Source of the DNA: CALBPI01 sp039027435
Lineage (GTDB): Bacteria > Pseudomonadota > Gammaproteobacteria > Steroidobacterales > Woeseiaceae
NCBI GenBank assembly: GCA_039027435.1
Contig: JBCCKF010000007.1
Span: 124,001 to 188,000 of the forward strand
Length of the DNA stretch: 64,000 bases
Reading direction: 5' to 3'
Numbering within the stretch: position 1 is the stretch's first letter; every line of letters starts with the position of its first letter. Shown piece after piece: positions 8,878 to 17,250 of the stretch. Position numbers and translations under genes: made by a program. The notes under the pieces were generated by a model. The model worked only from the letters and a program-made list of their open reading frames with translations, was not told the DNA's origin and searched no databases.

Positions 8878-9965
8878 TGGAAACGAGAGTCCTGATCGTT
8901 GGTGGCGGGCTTGCCGGTCTCGCGCTTGCGCGTCGCCTGCAATCTGCCAAGTGCGATTTTCAAGTGGTAGAGGCACGTGATCGGTTTGGCGGTCGCATCG
9001 AGACAGCCAACTCTGGACCGGCCGCGTTCGATCTCGGCCCCGCCTGGTTTTGGCCAGGTCAGCCGCGAATCGACGCGTTGATTAATGAGCTCGGACTTAG
9101 AACGTTTTTACAATACTCCGAAGGGTCGCTCAGCTACGAAGACGATCGCGGCGCTGTGATGCGCGATCGCGGCTATGCATCCATGCAAGGATCTTTCCGA
9201 ATGGACAGCGGGCTGAGCCGTCTGATCGCTGCAATCGTGGATGACCTGCCCGAAGCACAGCTCCACTGCGCAAGGCAGGTGACCCGCGTACGGCGAAGAA
9301 ACAATCGTATTGAGACACAGCTCGCCGGCCCGCAGTCGGACATGACCATCACCAGCAACCACGTGGTGCTCGCGATTCCGCCGCGCGTCGCCGCACGACA
9401 CATTGACTTCGATGGTGCGCTTCCCGCAAACGCCGAGTCAGCGATGCTCGAGATACCCACCTGGATGGCAGGCCACGCGAAACTCATTGCCGTTTACGAG
9501 ACGCCTTTTTGGCGGGATGCCGGTCTGTCTGGCGACGCGATGAGTCGGCGCGGGCCTTTGGTGGAGATTCACGATGCCTCTCCTGGCGACGGCGGACCCT
9601 ACGCACTCTTTGGGTTCTTTGGCGTACCTGCCGGGTACCGTCAAGCGCAAGGTGATCAGATCAAGGAGTTGGCCGTAGAGCAACTCGAGCGTATTTTCGG
9701 TCCGGAAGCCTCTCGGCCTATTGAAGTCTTCTACAAAGACTGGGCATTTGATCCACATACTGCAATTGATCTGGACCACACTCCGCCTGCTCGCCATCCT
9801 ACGTACGGATTACCGCACGCACTGCACAATTTGTGGGACGGGCAACTTCTGCTCGCGTCGACCGAAACGGCGCCTACCTTCGGCGGATATTTAGAAGGCG
9901 CACTCGAAGCAGCGGAAGCGGCGGGTGAAAACGTCCTGGCTAATCTGACTCCGGCAACTCGATAG
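8877..9965 (+). CDS. FAD-dependent amine oxidase-type flavoprotein
   Basis: 362 residues from the ATG at 8877, which shares one base with the stop of the SDR gene. The N-terminus has the dinucleotide-binding GGGLAGLALA motif, followed by VVEAR and FGGRIE, which are diagnostic of the monoamine oxidase/phytoene desaturase superfamily. The C-terminus has the FAD-contacting GGYLEGALEAAEAAG stretch. No signal peptide is present. The substrate cannot be read from the sequence. Coupling to the Phe-type SDR and proximity to a desaturase suggest action on a lipid, amine or isoprenoid. The last 26 bases overlap the 3' end of a convergent gene. Confidence 0.85.
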   Translation: METRVLIVGGGLAGLALARRLQSAKCDFQVVEARDRFGGRIETANSGPAAFDLGPAWFWPGQPRIDALINELGLRTFLQYSEGSLSYEDDRGAVMRDRGYASMQGSFRMDSGLSRLIAAIVDDLPEAQLHCARQVTRVRRRNNRIETQLAGPQSDMTITSNHVVLAIPPRVAARHIDFDGALPANAESAMLEIPTWMAGHAKLIAVYETPFWRDAGLSGDAMSRRGPLVEIHDASPGDGGPYALFGFFGVPAGYRQAQGDQIKELAVEQLERIFGPEASRPIEVFYKDWAFDPHTAIDLDHTPPARHPTYGLPHALHNLWDGQLLLASTETAPTFGGYLEGALEAAEAAGENVLANLTPATR

Positions 9966-10566
9966 TAAAGCTTCCATCGGCATTAATGCTCACCTCGACA
10001 GAGGGCTCAACGTAGGGTTGTATGACTAGTCGGCTCTTAACGTCACCGGAGGGATTTGGCGTCATAGAAGCTAGAACCATTTGAACTCTTGGCTCGGCAC
10101 CGTCTTCGCGAAACTGTGCATTCATTTCAGTCATAAATGCAGAGGTAAGCGGTGCGAACCCGGTGTTATCAAAAAACTGAATGTCCAGAGTGCATTCCCC
10201 AGCATCGCATTTGATTTCCTCGATAAAGGCTCGCTCCTGAATTTTGGAACTGGAAAAATGTCCTCTGACGTCGTTCCCGATGTCGGAATACGAATAGCCG
10301 TTAACGGAATCATCAGAGACTACGAAGCCGGCACCTTGTAGAACCGCGTCTGAGGTCTCAACGATTGGCGGTGGAGTTTCCATTGCTTCAACCTGCGGTT
10401 GCAATTGTGCCTTAGTATCCAGCGCAAGATTTTCAGAGATCTGCTCCACGTTCTGCTGGGGTTCGGAAATAGCGATTTCCGATTCTGGAGCGCTCGGGGA
10501 GCGTTGGGCGAACCACACGACAACAGCAACCGCGACAATGAACACTATCCAGCGTATTGCTTGCAT
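9940..10566 (-). CDS. Membrane-anchored periplasmic protein of unknown function
   Basis: 208 residues with an N-terminal hydrophobic helix (residues 5-19) that is probably an uncleaved anchor. A Glu/Gln/Pro-rich linker to about residue 75 follows, and then a compact domain with a Cys pair (CDAGEC) that may form a disulphide. GGGAAG precedes the ATG at a normal distance. The stop lies within the convergent flavoprotein gene (26-base overlap). The start is divergent from the patatin gene with 147 bases between. Family not recognised. Confidence 0.65.
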   Translation of the reverse strand: MQAIRWIVFIVAVAVVVWFAQRSPSAPESEIAISEPQQNVEQISENLALDTKAQLQPQVEAMETPPPIVETSDAVLQGAGFVVSDDSVNGYSYSDIGNDVRGHFSSSKIQERAFIEEIKCDAGECTLDIQFFDNTGFAPLTSAFMTEMNAQFREDGAEPRVQMVLASMTPNPSGDVKSRLVIQPYVEPSVEVSINADGSFTIELPESD

Positions 10567-10713
10567 ATTTGACTTCCCTTCTCAGAGTAACACCACGAAC
10601 TAATCGGAGATAAAACGGGCGCTCACGACAGACTCTACACATAAATGGTAGCCTCGGAACATACGGAGAGCTTCGTGCGCTGACCGGATTAAATCATCCA
10701 ATAGGGGAAACGG

Positions 10714-13700
10714 ATGACAAAAGACGATTCGACACCAAAAGAAGATCAAAAAAAAGAAACCAAGCCAGAGCCGTTCGAGGGGGTTCTTAAGGCCGAAATT
10801 GAACTGCTCGATCAACTGACCGATGGAGTGGATCGGGACAAAGACCAAACACCAGGCGAGAACGTCTACGATACAGCGTTGAAGCGTGATCGCGCCGGGC
10901 TCGCTTTTTCCGGCGGTGGCATACGAAGTGCGACCGTCAACCTGGGTGTCATTCAAGCGCTCGCCAAAGACAGAATGCTCAGCCGGTACGACTACCTTTC
11001 TACCGTTTCAGGTGGCGGTTACATCGGCGGGTGGTTGTCCGCACTTATCCGTCGGCGCCACTCAGATCCAAGGCCGAAGGCTCCGGTCAAGCAAACCACT
11101 CAAGAAAAGACTGGCGTCTGGTCGACACTCAAGAAGCGGAGCGTCGCGCTCTACGAACAGATCACCGGCAACCGAAGTCCAGAAGACACTGGGGGCGACG
11201 GGCCCTTCGCAATCCCTCAAACCAAGATCGAGAAATTTCAGCTGCAGCTTGAGCCCCATCCCACAGAGAGCACATGGAAGCCCGGAAGTGGTTTCGACCC
11301 GGTCGAAGATCGCTCGATCCGCTACCTGAGACGATTCAGCAACTTCCTCACCCCGCGGTTGGGGTTTTCGGGAGACACGCTAAGCGCCGTCGCGATCGTC
11401 ATCCGAAACATCACTGCAATGCACTTGGCGCTTTTTCTGGTGATCGCCACCATCATCGCCATCACACAGTTATTGCTCAACGTTTTCGGATGCAGTCTAT
11501 TCGAATCGCAGTGTTATCCCGGGACACAATCGCTAGGCCTAAATCCGCGATGGACCATCGGTGCCGCGTTTGTGTTGCTCGTATTTGCAGGAGTTGTCGG
11601 CGGTAGTCGCATCAACGCAGGCGAGAAAAAGGAAGGCACTGCCAAAGAAGAGAAGCGACGCTCGCACTCCCGCGCCAATTCCGTCGTCTTGTTCTGGATC
11701 CTCGGGCCGACCATGCTCGCGATGCTGTTTGTATCAGTATCACTCGCGCAGCTCGCGATCAATTTTCCGGAAGCGAATCGGTCAGAGTGGTTTGGTTTGG
11801 TGATTGTTGCCTACGCACTAGGCTGGCGTCTGTCGCTCCTTCGGCGAACTCAACAATCACGAATAGAAATTCGGAGCCGCGGCCTCGGCCGCAGCAGCCA
11901 TGGGCTAGCCCAGACACTCATAATCTTGGCGTGCGGCGGCATACTCGCCGGTGGGCTCTGGTGGACCTATGAACAACTCAAGCTCATACCGAATGACCTG
12001 AACCACTGGGTGGGCCTATTCGCTGTAGCCTACGGACCACCACTCCTGCTTGCGCTATTCACGTTCGCGATCACCGTGAACATCGTCCTGGCGCGTCGGA
12101 TATTTTCGCATTTCGAACGCGAGTTCATAGCGCGACTCAATGGCTACATGCTCGCGATCTCTCTCGCTTGGGTTTTCCTGTTCTCGATCGTCCTGTTTAC
12201 GATTCCCTCGATAGGTTGGCTTAGCGGCGGTGGGCTGGCTGCAGTGATTGCCTGGCTATCCGCATCGGGCGGGTCAGCCTGGTTTGCCCAAAAAAGCGAT
12301 GGAGAGAACGGCGGCAGCTCAAAACTCCTCAAGCGCCTGGTGATCAGAATTGCACCTTGGCTGTTCATCATCGGTGCCATCGTATTCACGACGTACATTT
12401 TTCAGACCAGCTTTTACAAGGCCGTTGGCAACGGACTCACCGCCTGCGAGCAAGACTGCTTTAGTCCGATGTTAGATCGTCAGATCTGGGCGTTCTTCAA
12501 TGTCACCTTCCTCGAATTCTTGATCACTGCGGTCGCGATGTTCGCGGTCACGCTGTTCTACTTCTATCAACTCGACGTCAATCTCTTTTCGCTCCATTCG
12601 ATGTACTGCATGAGAATCGGAAGAGCGTTCCTCGGGGGTACAGGACAGGAGACGCGAGAAGCCGATCCGTTCACGCGCTTCAGCGAATACGACGATATCT
12701 TGATGTCGGAAATCGGGGATCAGCGCCCGATTCATATTGTGAATGCAGCGATCAACGCGACGGGCGGTGATGATCTAGCCTGGCAAACACGACGTGCGGC
12801 CTCATTCAGTTTCACGCCAGAGTGGTCGGGCTTTCAAACAGCCAATAGTCAAGGCGAGCTACTCGGCGAATACCGCCCGACGTCGCAGTATGCTCAAGGA
12901 CGCAACCTCGGCACATGGGTCGCTGTCTCAGGCGCTGCAGCAAGCCCGAACATGGGCTATCACACCTCGCCTGCCGTTGCTGCCCTGCTCACGGCCTACA
13001 ATCTGCGATTAGGTCGTTGGTGTGGTAATCCCCAGAACGATCACGTTTGGGATCAAGGCAGTCCTACTTTTGCGAGCCAGCCGATCTTCAACGAGCTCAC
13101 GGGTACTGCGAATCTGCGCTCTCGCTGGATCAACCTGACCGACGGTGGGCACTTCGAGAACCTGGGTGTCTACGAGCTCATTCGGCGTCGATGCCGACTG
13201 ATTGTCGTCGTTGATGCCGGCTGCGATCCTGACCACGAGTTCTTCGATCTCGCCAACATGATCCGCAAGTGCTGGGTAGACTTCGGTGTCAATGTTCGTA
13301 TGCCCGACATGAGCAATCTGCGGCTCGACAAAGAGGGGCTGTGCAAGAACCATTTCGTGGTGGGTCGCATTGAGTACAACACGGAGAAGAAGTACTCGAC
13401 CTCCGAACACAACCCAACGAAGAGAGCGAAGCAGCCAACGAAGTCTTCGAAAAAGAACGGTGTCATTCTGTATGTGAAGTCTTCACTCACGGGCTCTGAA
13501 TGGCCAGACATCCGTCAGTACGCAGACTCACATCCAACCTTCCCCCATGAAACCACGGCAGATCAGTTCTTTGACGAAGAGCAGTTCGAAGCCTATCGAC
13601 ACCTTGGGTTTAAGATGATGCGATTCCTTCACAACGGTATTAAAGACATCGTTGATCCGGATAAAGAGAAGGGAATCGAACGGACGCCTATATCGGAGCT

Positions 13701-13803
13701 GGTCGAAAAACTCTTCCAGTATTCTCTGGATCAAGAGGATGCCATCCGCGCCGCTCGTCGGTCTGAGGAAGAGGATGACGGGCTTGGGAAGAAGGAAGCC
13801 TAA
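10714..13803 (+). CDS. Patatin-like phospholipase with a large membrane insertion
   Basis: 1029 residues; AGGGG lies just upstream of the ATG. The patatin oxyanion motif GGGIR is at residues 67-71 and the nucleophile Ser99 lies in STVSGGG, where the first Gly of the usual GxSxG is Thr. The catalytic Asp810 lies in TDGGHFENLG. Between nucleophile and Asp, at about residues 230-640, are roughly ten hydrophobic segments, so the active-site halves come together around a polytopic membrane domain. Patatins hydrolyse acyl esters of phospholipids or other lipids. Two unrecognised genes follow at 20 and 53 bases and are probably cotranscribed. The N-terminal 50 residues are charged and likely disordered. 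Confidence 0.85.
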   Translation: MTKDDSTPKEDQKKETKPEPFEGVLKAEIELLDQLTDGVDRDKDQTPGENVYDTALKRDRAGLAFSGGGIRSATVNLGVIQALAKDRMLSRYDYLSTVSGGGYIGGWLSALIRRRHSDPRPKAPVKQTTQEKTGVWSTLKKRSVALYEQITGNRSPEDTGGDGPFAIPQTKIEKFQLQLEPHPTESTWKPGSGFDPVEDRSIRYLRRFSNFLTPRLGFSGDTLSAVAIVIRNITAMHLALFLVIATIIAITQLLLNVFGCSLFESQCYPGTQSLGLNPRWTIGAAFVLLVFAGVVGGSRINAGEKKEGTAKEEKRRSHSRANSVVLFWILGPTMLAMLFVSVSLAQLAINFPEANRSEWFGLVIVAYALGWRLSLLRRTQQSRIEIRSRGLGRSSHGLAQTLIILACGGILAGGLWWTYEQLKLIPNDLNHWVGLFAVAYGPPLLLALFTFAITVNIVLARRIFSHFEREFIARLNGYMLAISLAWVFLFSIVLFTIPSIGWLSGGGLAAVIAWLSASGGSAWFAQKSDGENGGSSKLLKRLVIRIAPWLFIIGAIVFTTYIFQTSFYKAVGNGLTACEQDCFSPMLDRQIWAFFNVTFLEFLITAVAMFAVTLFYFYQLDVNLFSLHSMYCMRIGRAFLGGTGQETREADPFTRFSEYDDILMSEIGDQRPIHIVNAAINATGGDDLAWQTRRAASFSFTPEWSGFQTANSQGELLGEYRPTSQYAQGRNLGTWVAVSGAAASPNMGYHTSPAVAALLTAYNLRLGRWCGNPQNDHVWDQGSPTFASQPIFNELTGTANLRSRWINLTDGGHFENLGVYELIRRRCRLIVVVDAGCDPDHEFFDLANMIRKCWVDFGVNVRMPDMSNLRLDKEGLCKNHFVVGRIEYNTEKKYSTSEHNPTKRAKQPTKSSKKNGVILYVKSSLTGSEWPDIRQYADSHPTFPHETTADQFFDEEQFEAYRHLGFKMMRFLHNGIKDIVDPDKEKGIERTPISELVEKLFQYSLDQEDAIRAARRSEEEDDGLGKKEA

Positions 13804-13823
13804 CGAATGAAGGGGACAAACTG

Positions 13824-14576
13824 ATGCCGACAAAAACACTCCGGTTCGTGCTTAGCGAGATCGAACTCTTCTATGATGGCGACAAGTTCGTGCCTGACGG
13901 CAGTACCGGGCGCAGACCGTACGGACCCGATCAACCTGACAAGGCTGACAATATCGTTGAAGCGAGACTGATATATCCGCGCTCCGGAGCGCCGGTGGTC
14001 ACGACTTCAAAAACAATGGATCTACCCAGCCGCACTAACGTCACGCTGGATATCGATGATTTCTGGACGTCGGGTTTGTTTAAAGAGGACGTTGATTCAG
14101 AAACGAAGTTCGTACTGCTCGTATCTGATCGCGATTCGAACAAAGGCTTGTTTAGCTGGCTGGGCAAGATCGCTGCGTCAATGTTCTCAACGGTGATTGG
14201 CGGTCGCGTCAAACAGATCACGAATCTCTTTCAAGGGGCGGTCGCCTCGGATCTGCAGGGCAGACTGGATGCAGGACTTAAGGATGCAAAATCTGACGAC
14301 CCGAAGGTCCAGAGTCTCGGCAAATCCAAAGAGATCATCATCGAACTCACGCCCAATGGATTCGATGCGTACTACAAGAGTGGCAGTCGACGCATCTCAG
14401 TCACCACTCAGAACAGAATCGAAATCGATCTCTATGCATCGAAATCGTTCGGAGTGAGAAGATCGCCAACGGCTGCCGAACGCCGTCGCTCAGCAACGGC
14501 CAGAGGACGGATGGACATCAAATTTCGGAAGGGATCAAAGATTGGTAAGGCGGTCGTTCTTGTGAGCGGCGCTTGA
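13824..14576 (+). CDS. Unknown protein in patatin operon
   Basis: 250 residues, with AAGGGGA upstream of the ATG and 20 bases after the patatin stop. There is no signal peptide and no cysteine. The N-terminal half is beta-strand-rich with many charged turns. A central hydrophobic/amphipathic stretch (about residues 112-140, LFSWLGKIAASMFSTVIGG) could associate with membrane. The C-terminal 40 residues are strongly basic, with RRSPTAAERRRSATARGR. I do not recognise the family. Its position between a membrane patatin and a lipoprotein suggests a cofactor or substrate-presenting role, but that is inference. Confidence 0.65.
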   Translation: MPTKTLRFVLSEIELFYDGDKFVPDGSTGRRPYGPDQPDKADNIVEARLIYPRSGAPVVTTSKTMDLPSRTNVTLDIDDFWTSGLFKEDVDSETKFVLLVSDRDSNKGLFSWLGKIAASMFSTVIGGRVKQITNLFQGAVASDLQGRLDAGLKDAKSDDPKVQSLGKSKEIIIELTPNGFDAYYKSGSRRISVTTQNRIEIDLYASKSFGVRRSPTAAERRRSATARGRMDIKFRKGSKIGKAVVLVSGA

Positions 14577-14629
14577 GTGTACGCTCTCGAAACCGAAGGG
14601 TTATTCGATTCCGTGCGGATACGAAAAAC

Positions 14630-15313
14630 ATGAAAACACGAAATAAAAAGCGGAACTCGTTCCAACGTCCTTGGTGCAATGCGGCGATGCTCTGCATGAT
14701 CATGCTGGTTTCGGCATGCGCTAACAACGAGCACATCGTTGGCTCCAGCGACACCGTCAGTTATGAACTTCAGTACGGGTTCTACTCGTCAAAGGATCGC
14801 CGATTAGATAATCATCAAGAGTCAAATCTGGTGTTGTTCTTTCCGGCGATTCCCGGCGCTTTGTTTGGCGATCCTGGAATAGACCTCGTTGCGGAGGTGG
14901 TCCCCTCAGACCCGACCTCGTTCGTCCTCGACCTGCCAAAAGACGCTGATTCCTCATCGGGGCTGTTTGAGTATCGCTCGCTCAGGATTCAACCCAAGAA
15001 CGTCACCATGCTACGACTCGGCACCTTTCACTTCTTACCAAAGTATGAGTCAACACTAGGCGGCGGAGGATTCCGAAACATACGCAACAACAATCCAGTG
15101 ATTCTTGTGTATTTCTCCTCTCCAGCTACTGTCTCAGGCGAAGTAGTTCTGCAATCCGGGCGCTACCAGCACGACGTAAGAATCAAGAATGCGGGTTGGC
15201 ATTGGATCGAAATCGAAGTCGACGCTGAAGATCGGTACACACTGCGCCGCTACGACGGAGACACGAGTAATATCGAATTCCAAGTGTTCTTGCACGGATC
15301 GATTGAGACCTAG
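14630..15313 (+). CDS. Lipoprotein of unknown function, third gene of patatin operon
   Basis: I start it at the ATG at 14630 because this gives a basic n-region, a hydrophobic core and a lipobox LVSAC with the lipidated Cys at residue 30. The frame also extends back to a TTG at 14573 that overlaps the previous stop. The mature protein of about 198 residues is beta-rich with many aromatic residues and few cysteines, like a periplasmic beta-sandwich. It has no recognised family. The short gap to the upstream genes and the same strand suggest one transcript with the patatin. Confidence 0.65.
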   Translation: MKTRNKKRNSFQRPWCNAAMLCMIMLVSACANNEHIVGSSDTVSYELQYGFYSSKDRRLDNHQESNLVLFFPAIPGALFGDPGIDLVAEVVPSDPTSFVLDLPKDADSSSGLFEYRSLRIQPKNVTMLRLGTFHFLPKYESTLGGGGFRNIRNNNPVILVYFSSPATVSGEVVLQSGRYQHDVRIKNAGWHWIEIEVDAEDRYTLRRYDGDTSNIEFQVFLHGSIET

Positions 15314-15355
15314 TCACTCTCCAAACTAGCCTCGATCAATTTCACGAGCATCCAA

Positions 15356-15490
15356 TCACTCGTCAGCGTCTTTGCTCTGCTTGTGCTTGGCTTTACGACC
15401 CGTGCGCCTTCGCTGATCCTGCATCGGTCCGCCCTTTCTCAGAATGTCGGGCGTTTTCGGACGGCTACGTTTTGGTGTTACTTTGGGCAT
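15356..15490 (-). CDS. Small basic protein, 44 residues, unknown
   Basis: A short frame in the 230-base gap between two longer genes. It begins at an ATG with a strong ribosome-binding site (AGGAAG, 6 bases away) and ends at TGA 15356-15358. The product starts MPKVTPKRSRPKTPD and is about one third Lys, Arg and His, with a GGPMQDQRRR core. It has no hydrophobic segment. The good ribosome-binding site and skewed composition argue that it is real, perhaps a nucleic-acid or ribosome-binding small protein. Function unknown. Confidence 0.5.
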   Translation of the reverse strand: MPKVTPKRSRPKTPDILRKGGPMQDQRRRTGRKAKHKQSKDADE

Positions 15491-15544
15491 GACGCTTCCT
15501 GGAAGCTCGGCGAGTCTTGATATCCACTATTCTACTGGAGCTGA

Positions 15545-16687
15545 TTAATCGCATCCTAATTCAGGTCGTAGCTTGCTCAGTCGATCAACTTCGTTTGCGA
15601 TAGTGCGTCTTGCAAATGATTCGCCCCCAGCTTTCACAGCCGATAGATAGGCCGAGAACATCACATCACTTGACTTAATCAACCGTTCAATGCGGATAGT
15701 CTCGTCGATGGATTCGATACGGAACTTGTTACTCGCTTGAATACGTTCTGTAACCTCTGCGCTCCGCTCAGTCTCGCCCAAGGCATCTAAGGCCACTCTC
15801 TGTATCGACTGAGCGATCGCAACACCCATTTCATCTTTGCCTTGCCTCTCTACAAGCTCTCCATAGGTCAAGCAAGCGTAGGTCCACTCCACATCTGTAT
15901 TGGATTGGCTTTCACACATCCTGACCTGATCGTTGTAGCCGGGCACCAGCACGACCGCGAATCCGAAAGCCAACTCGACCCGTTCGCGAAACGTATAGTC
16001 GCTGCTCGCCGCGAGCCCACGTTCGATTATTTCGACCATCTCCGGAAAATACGCGCGTGTTTCTCCCGCTGTCGAGGCTCGACGCATGGCCTCAAGTGCC
16101 CCTGTCACTTCACCTTCGGCGTAGCGATTTGCTGCAATGCGTATCCACGATTCACTGTTCTCGCCGTCGATAGCGAGAAGTCGTTGCTCCCAATCTTGCG
16201 TTGCACAGTGTGTGCCGGCGACTTGCTTAGAACATAAGTGAAATGCGCTCCAGATCAGGAAGGGGTCAGCTGGATCGCTAGTAATGGCTTGGTCCAGTAA
16301 TTCGAAGCTCCGTTGGATGTCGTCAGCGAACAAAGCAGCTAGGTGGAGATGCTCCGCGTTGACTGACTCGGAAAGACTATCGGAGGTGCTTTGTTTAAGT
16401 GCGTCGAAATAGGCGTTGCTCTCTTCACCTTCGAGATGCTCCCATGCGACCCGGTCAGTTTCTGTAACTTGCTCGTCGCAAGCGCGACCCAGAGCCAGCT
16501 GTATTTCCTCTTCAACACCCTCAAGGCGTGGCAACGGTGTTGCTGCGATGACATCAGCGGTCGCCTTAGTGCCTGCTGTAGTCTCGATGTTCCGCTCTCC
16601 CCCAATATCAAAATGCGTAAGCCAAAGAGATAGACCGAACATAACCAGCGCTGCAAACAAGCTGAGGGCAAAACGGCGAGGTTTCAT
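15545..16687 (-). CDS. Membrane-anchored periplasmic protein, third gene of TonB-C operon
   Basis: 380 residues. The ATG at 16687 is preferred over the longer frame because it overlaps the upstream stop as TGATG and because the protein then begins MKPRRF followed by a hydrophobic helix (residues 6-24), an anchor or signal. The rest is helical, with spacing reminiscent of TPR/Sel1-like solenoids and several Cys residues. Family not recognised. It is the last of three coupled genes beginning with a TPR/TonB-C protein, so it may function in the periplasm or inner membrane with it. Confidence 0.65.
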   Translation of the reverse strand: MKPRRFALSLFAALVMFGLSLWLTHFDIGGERNIETTAGTKATADVIAATPLPRLEGVEEEIQLALGRACDEQVTETDRVAWEHLEGEESNAYFDALKQSTSDSLSESVNAEHLHLAALFADDIQRSFELLDQAITSDPADPFLIWSAFHLCSKQVAGTHCATQDWEQRLLAIDGENSESWIRIAANRYAEGEVTGALEAMRRASTAGETRAYFPEMVEIIERGLAASSDYTFRERVELAFGFAVVLVPGYNDQVRMCESQSNTDVEWTYACLTYGELVERQGKDEMGVAIAQSIQRVALDALGETERSAEVTERIQASNKFRIESIDETIRIERLIKSSDVMFSAYLSAVKAGGESFARRTIANEVDRLSKLRPELGCD

Positions 16688-17250
16688 CACAACATGAGTC
16701 GGTGGATCATCCACTGCGCCCACTCTCGATGACGACTGTTGTCGCTCGAAGCTATAGTCTTGAGACGGTCGATCTCTCGATCAGTGAAACTCAGCGCCAC
16801 TACGAGACTCTGGTTTGGGAACAGTGCTTGAAGTGCCTCGATATATCTCGAGTGATACACATAGTGGCGATCCGATAAGTGCCCGAGATCCCCAGAATCA
16901 CCTCCCTCCCAGCCGTAGTAGGTTCCCGGTCTCAGGAAACGAGATCTCAGGAGCAGAAGACAGCGCTTCGACTCAAAGTGGGCCATGAGTTTGGCCCCGA
17001 CGACGCTGTTCCCAACATTCAGTGCAGCGCATATCATCTCGTCCACTGCTTCGAGATTTTCTCCCAGGATTGCTAACTCAAATTCTGTGAATTCCCGCTC
17101 GGGCGACTCCCACGTGAAATCCCTATTGAAGATAAGCACAGACGCTTTGGCGAAGACCCTCGCCGTTTCCTGATCACTTGCCTGCACTTCAATTGAAACG
17201 AACAGTGTGATCAGGAAGAAAACCGGACCGAGTATCGTCGATCGACTCAC
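16687..17250 (-). CDS. Secreted protein of unknown function
   Basis: 187 residues with a clear signal peptide (residues 1-24, cleavage near VQA-SD). It starts at a GTG that overlaps the stop of the preceding TPR/TonB-C gene (GTGA), and its own stop overlaps the next start (TGATG). This tight coupling makes the three-gene operon secure. The mature protein is mainly helical with a Tyr/Gly-rich central loop. No known motif is seen. Confidence 0.65.
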   Translation of the reverse strand: MSRSTILGPVFFLITLFVSIEVQASDQETARVFAKASVLIFNRDFTWESPEREFTEFELAILGENLEAVDEMICAALNVGNSVVGAKLMAHFESKRCLLLLRSRFLRPGTYYGWEGGDSGDLGHLSDRHYVYHSRYIEALQALFPNQSLVVALSFTDREIDRLKTIASSDNSRHREWAQWMIHRLML

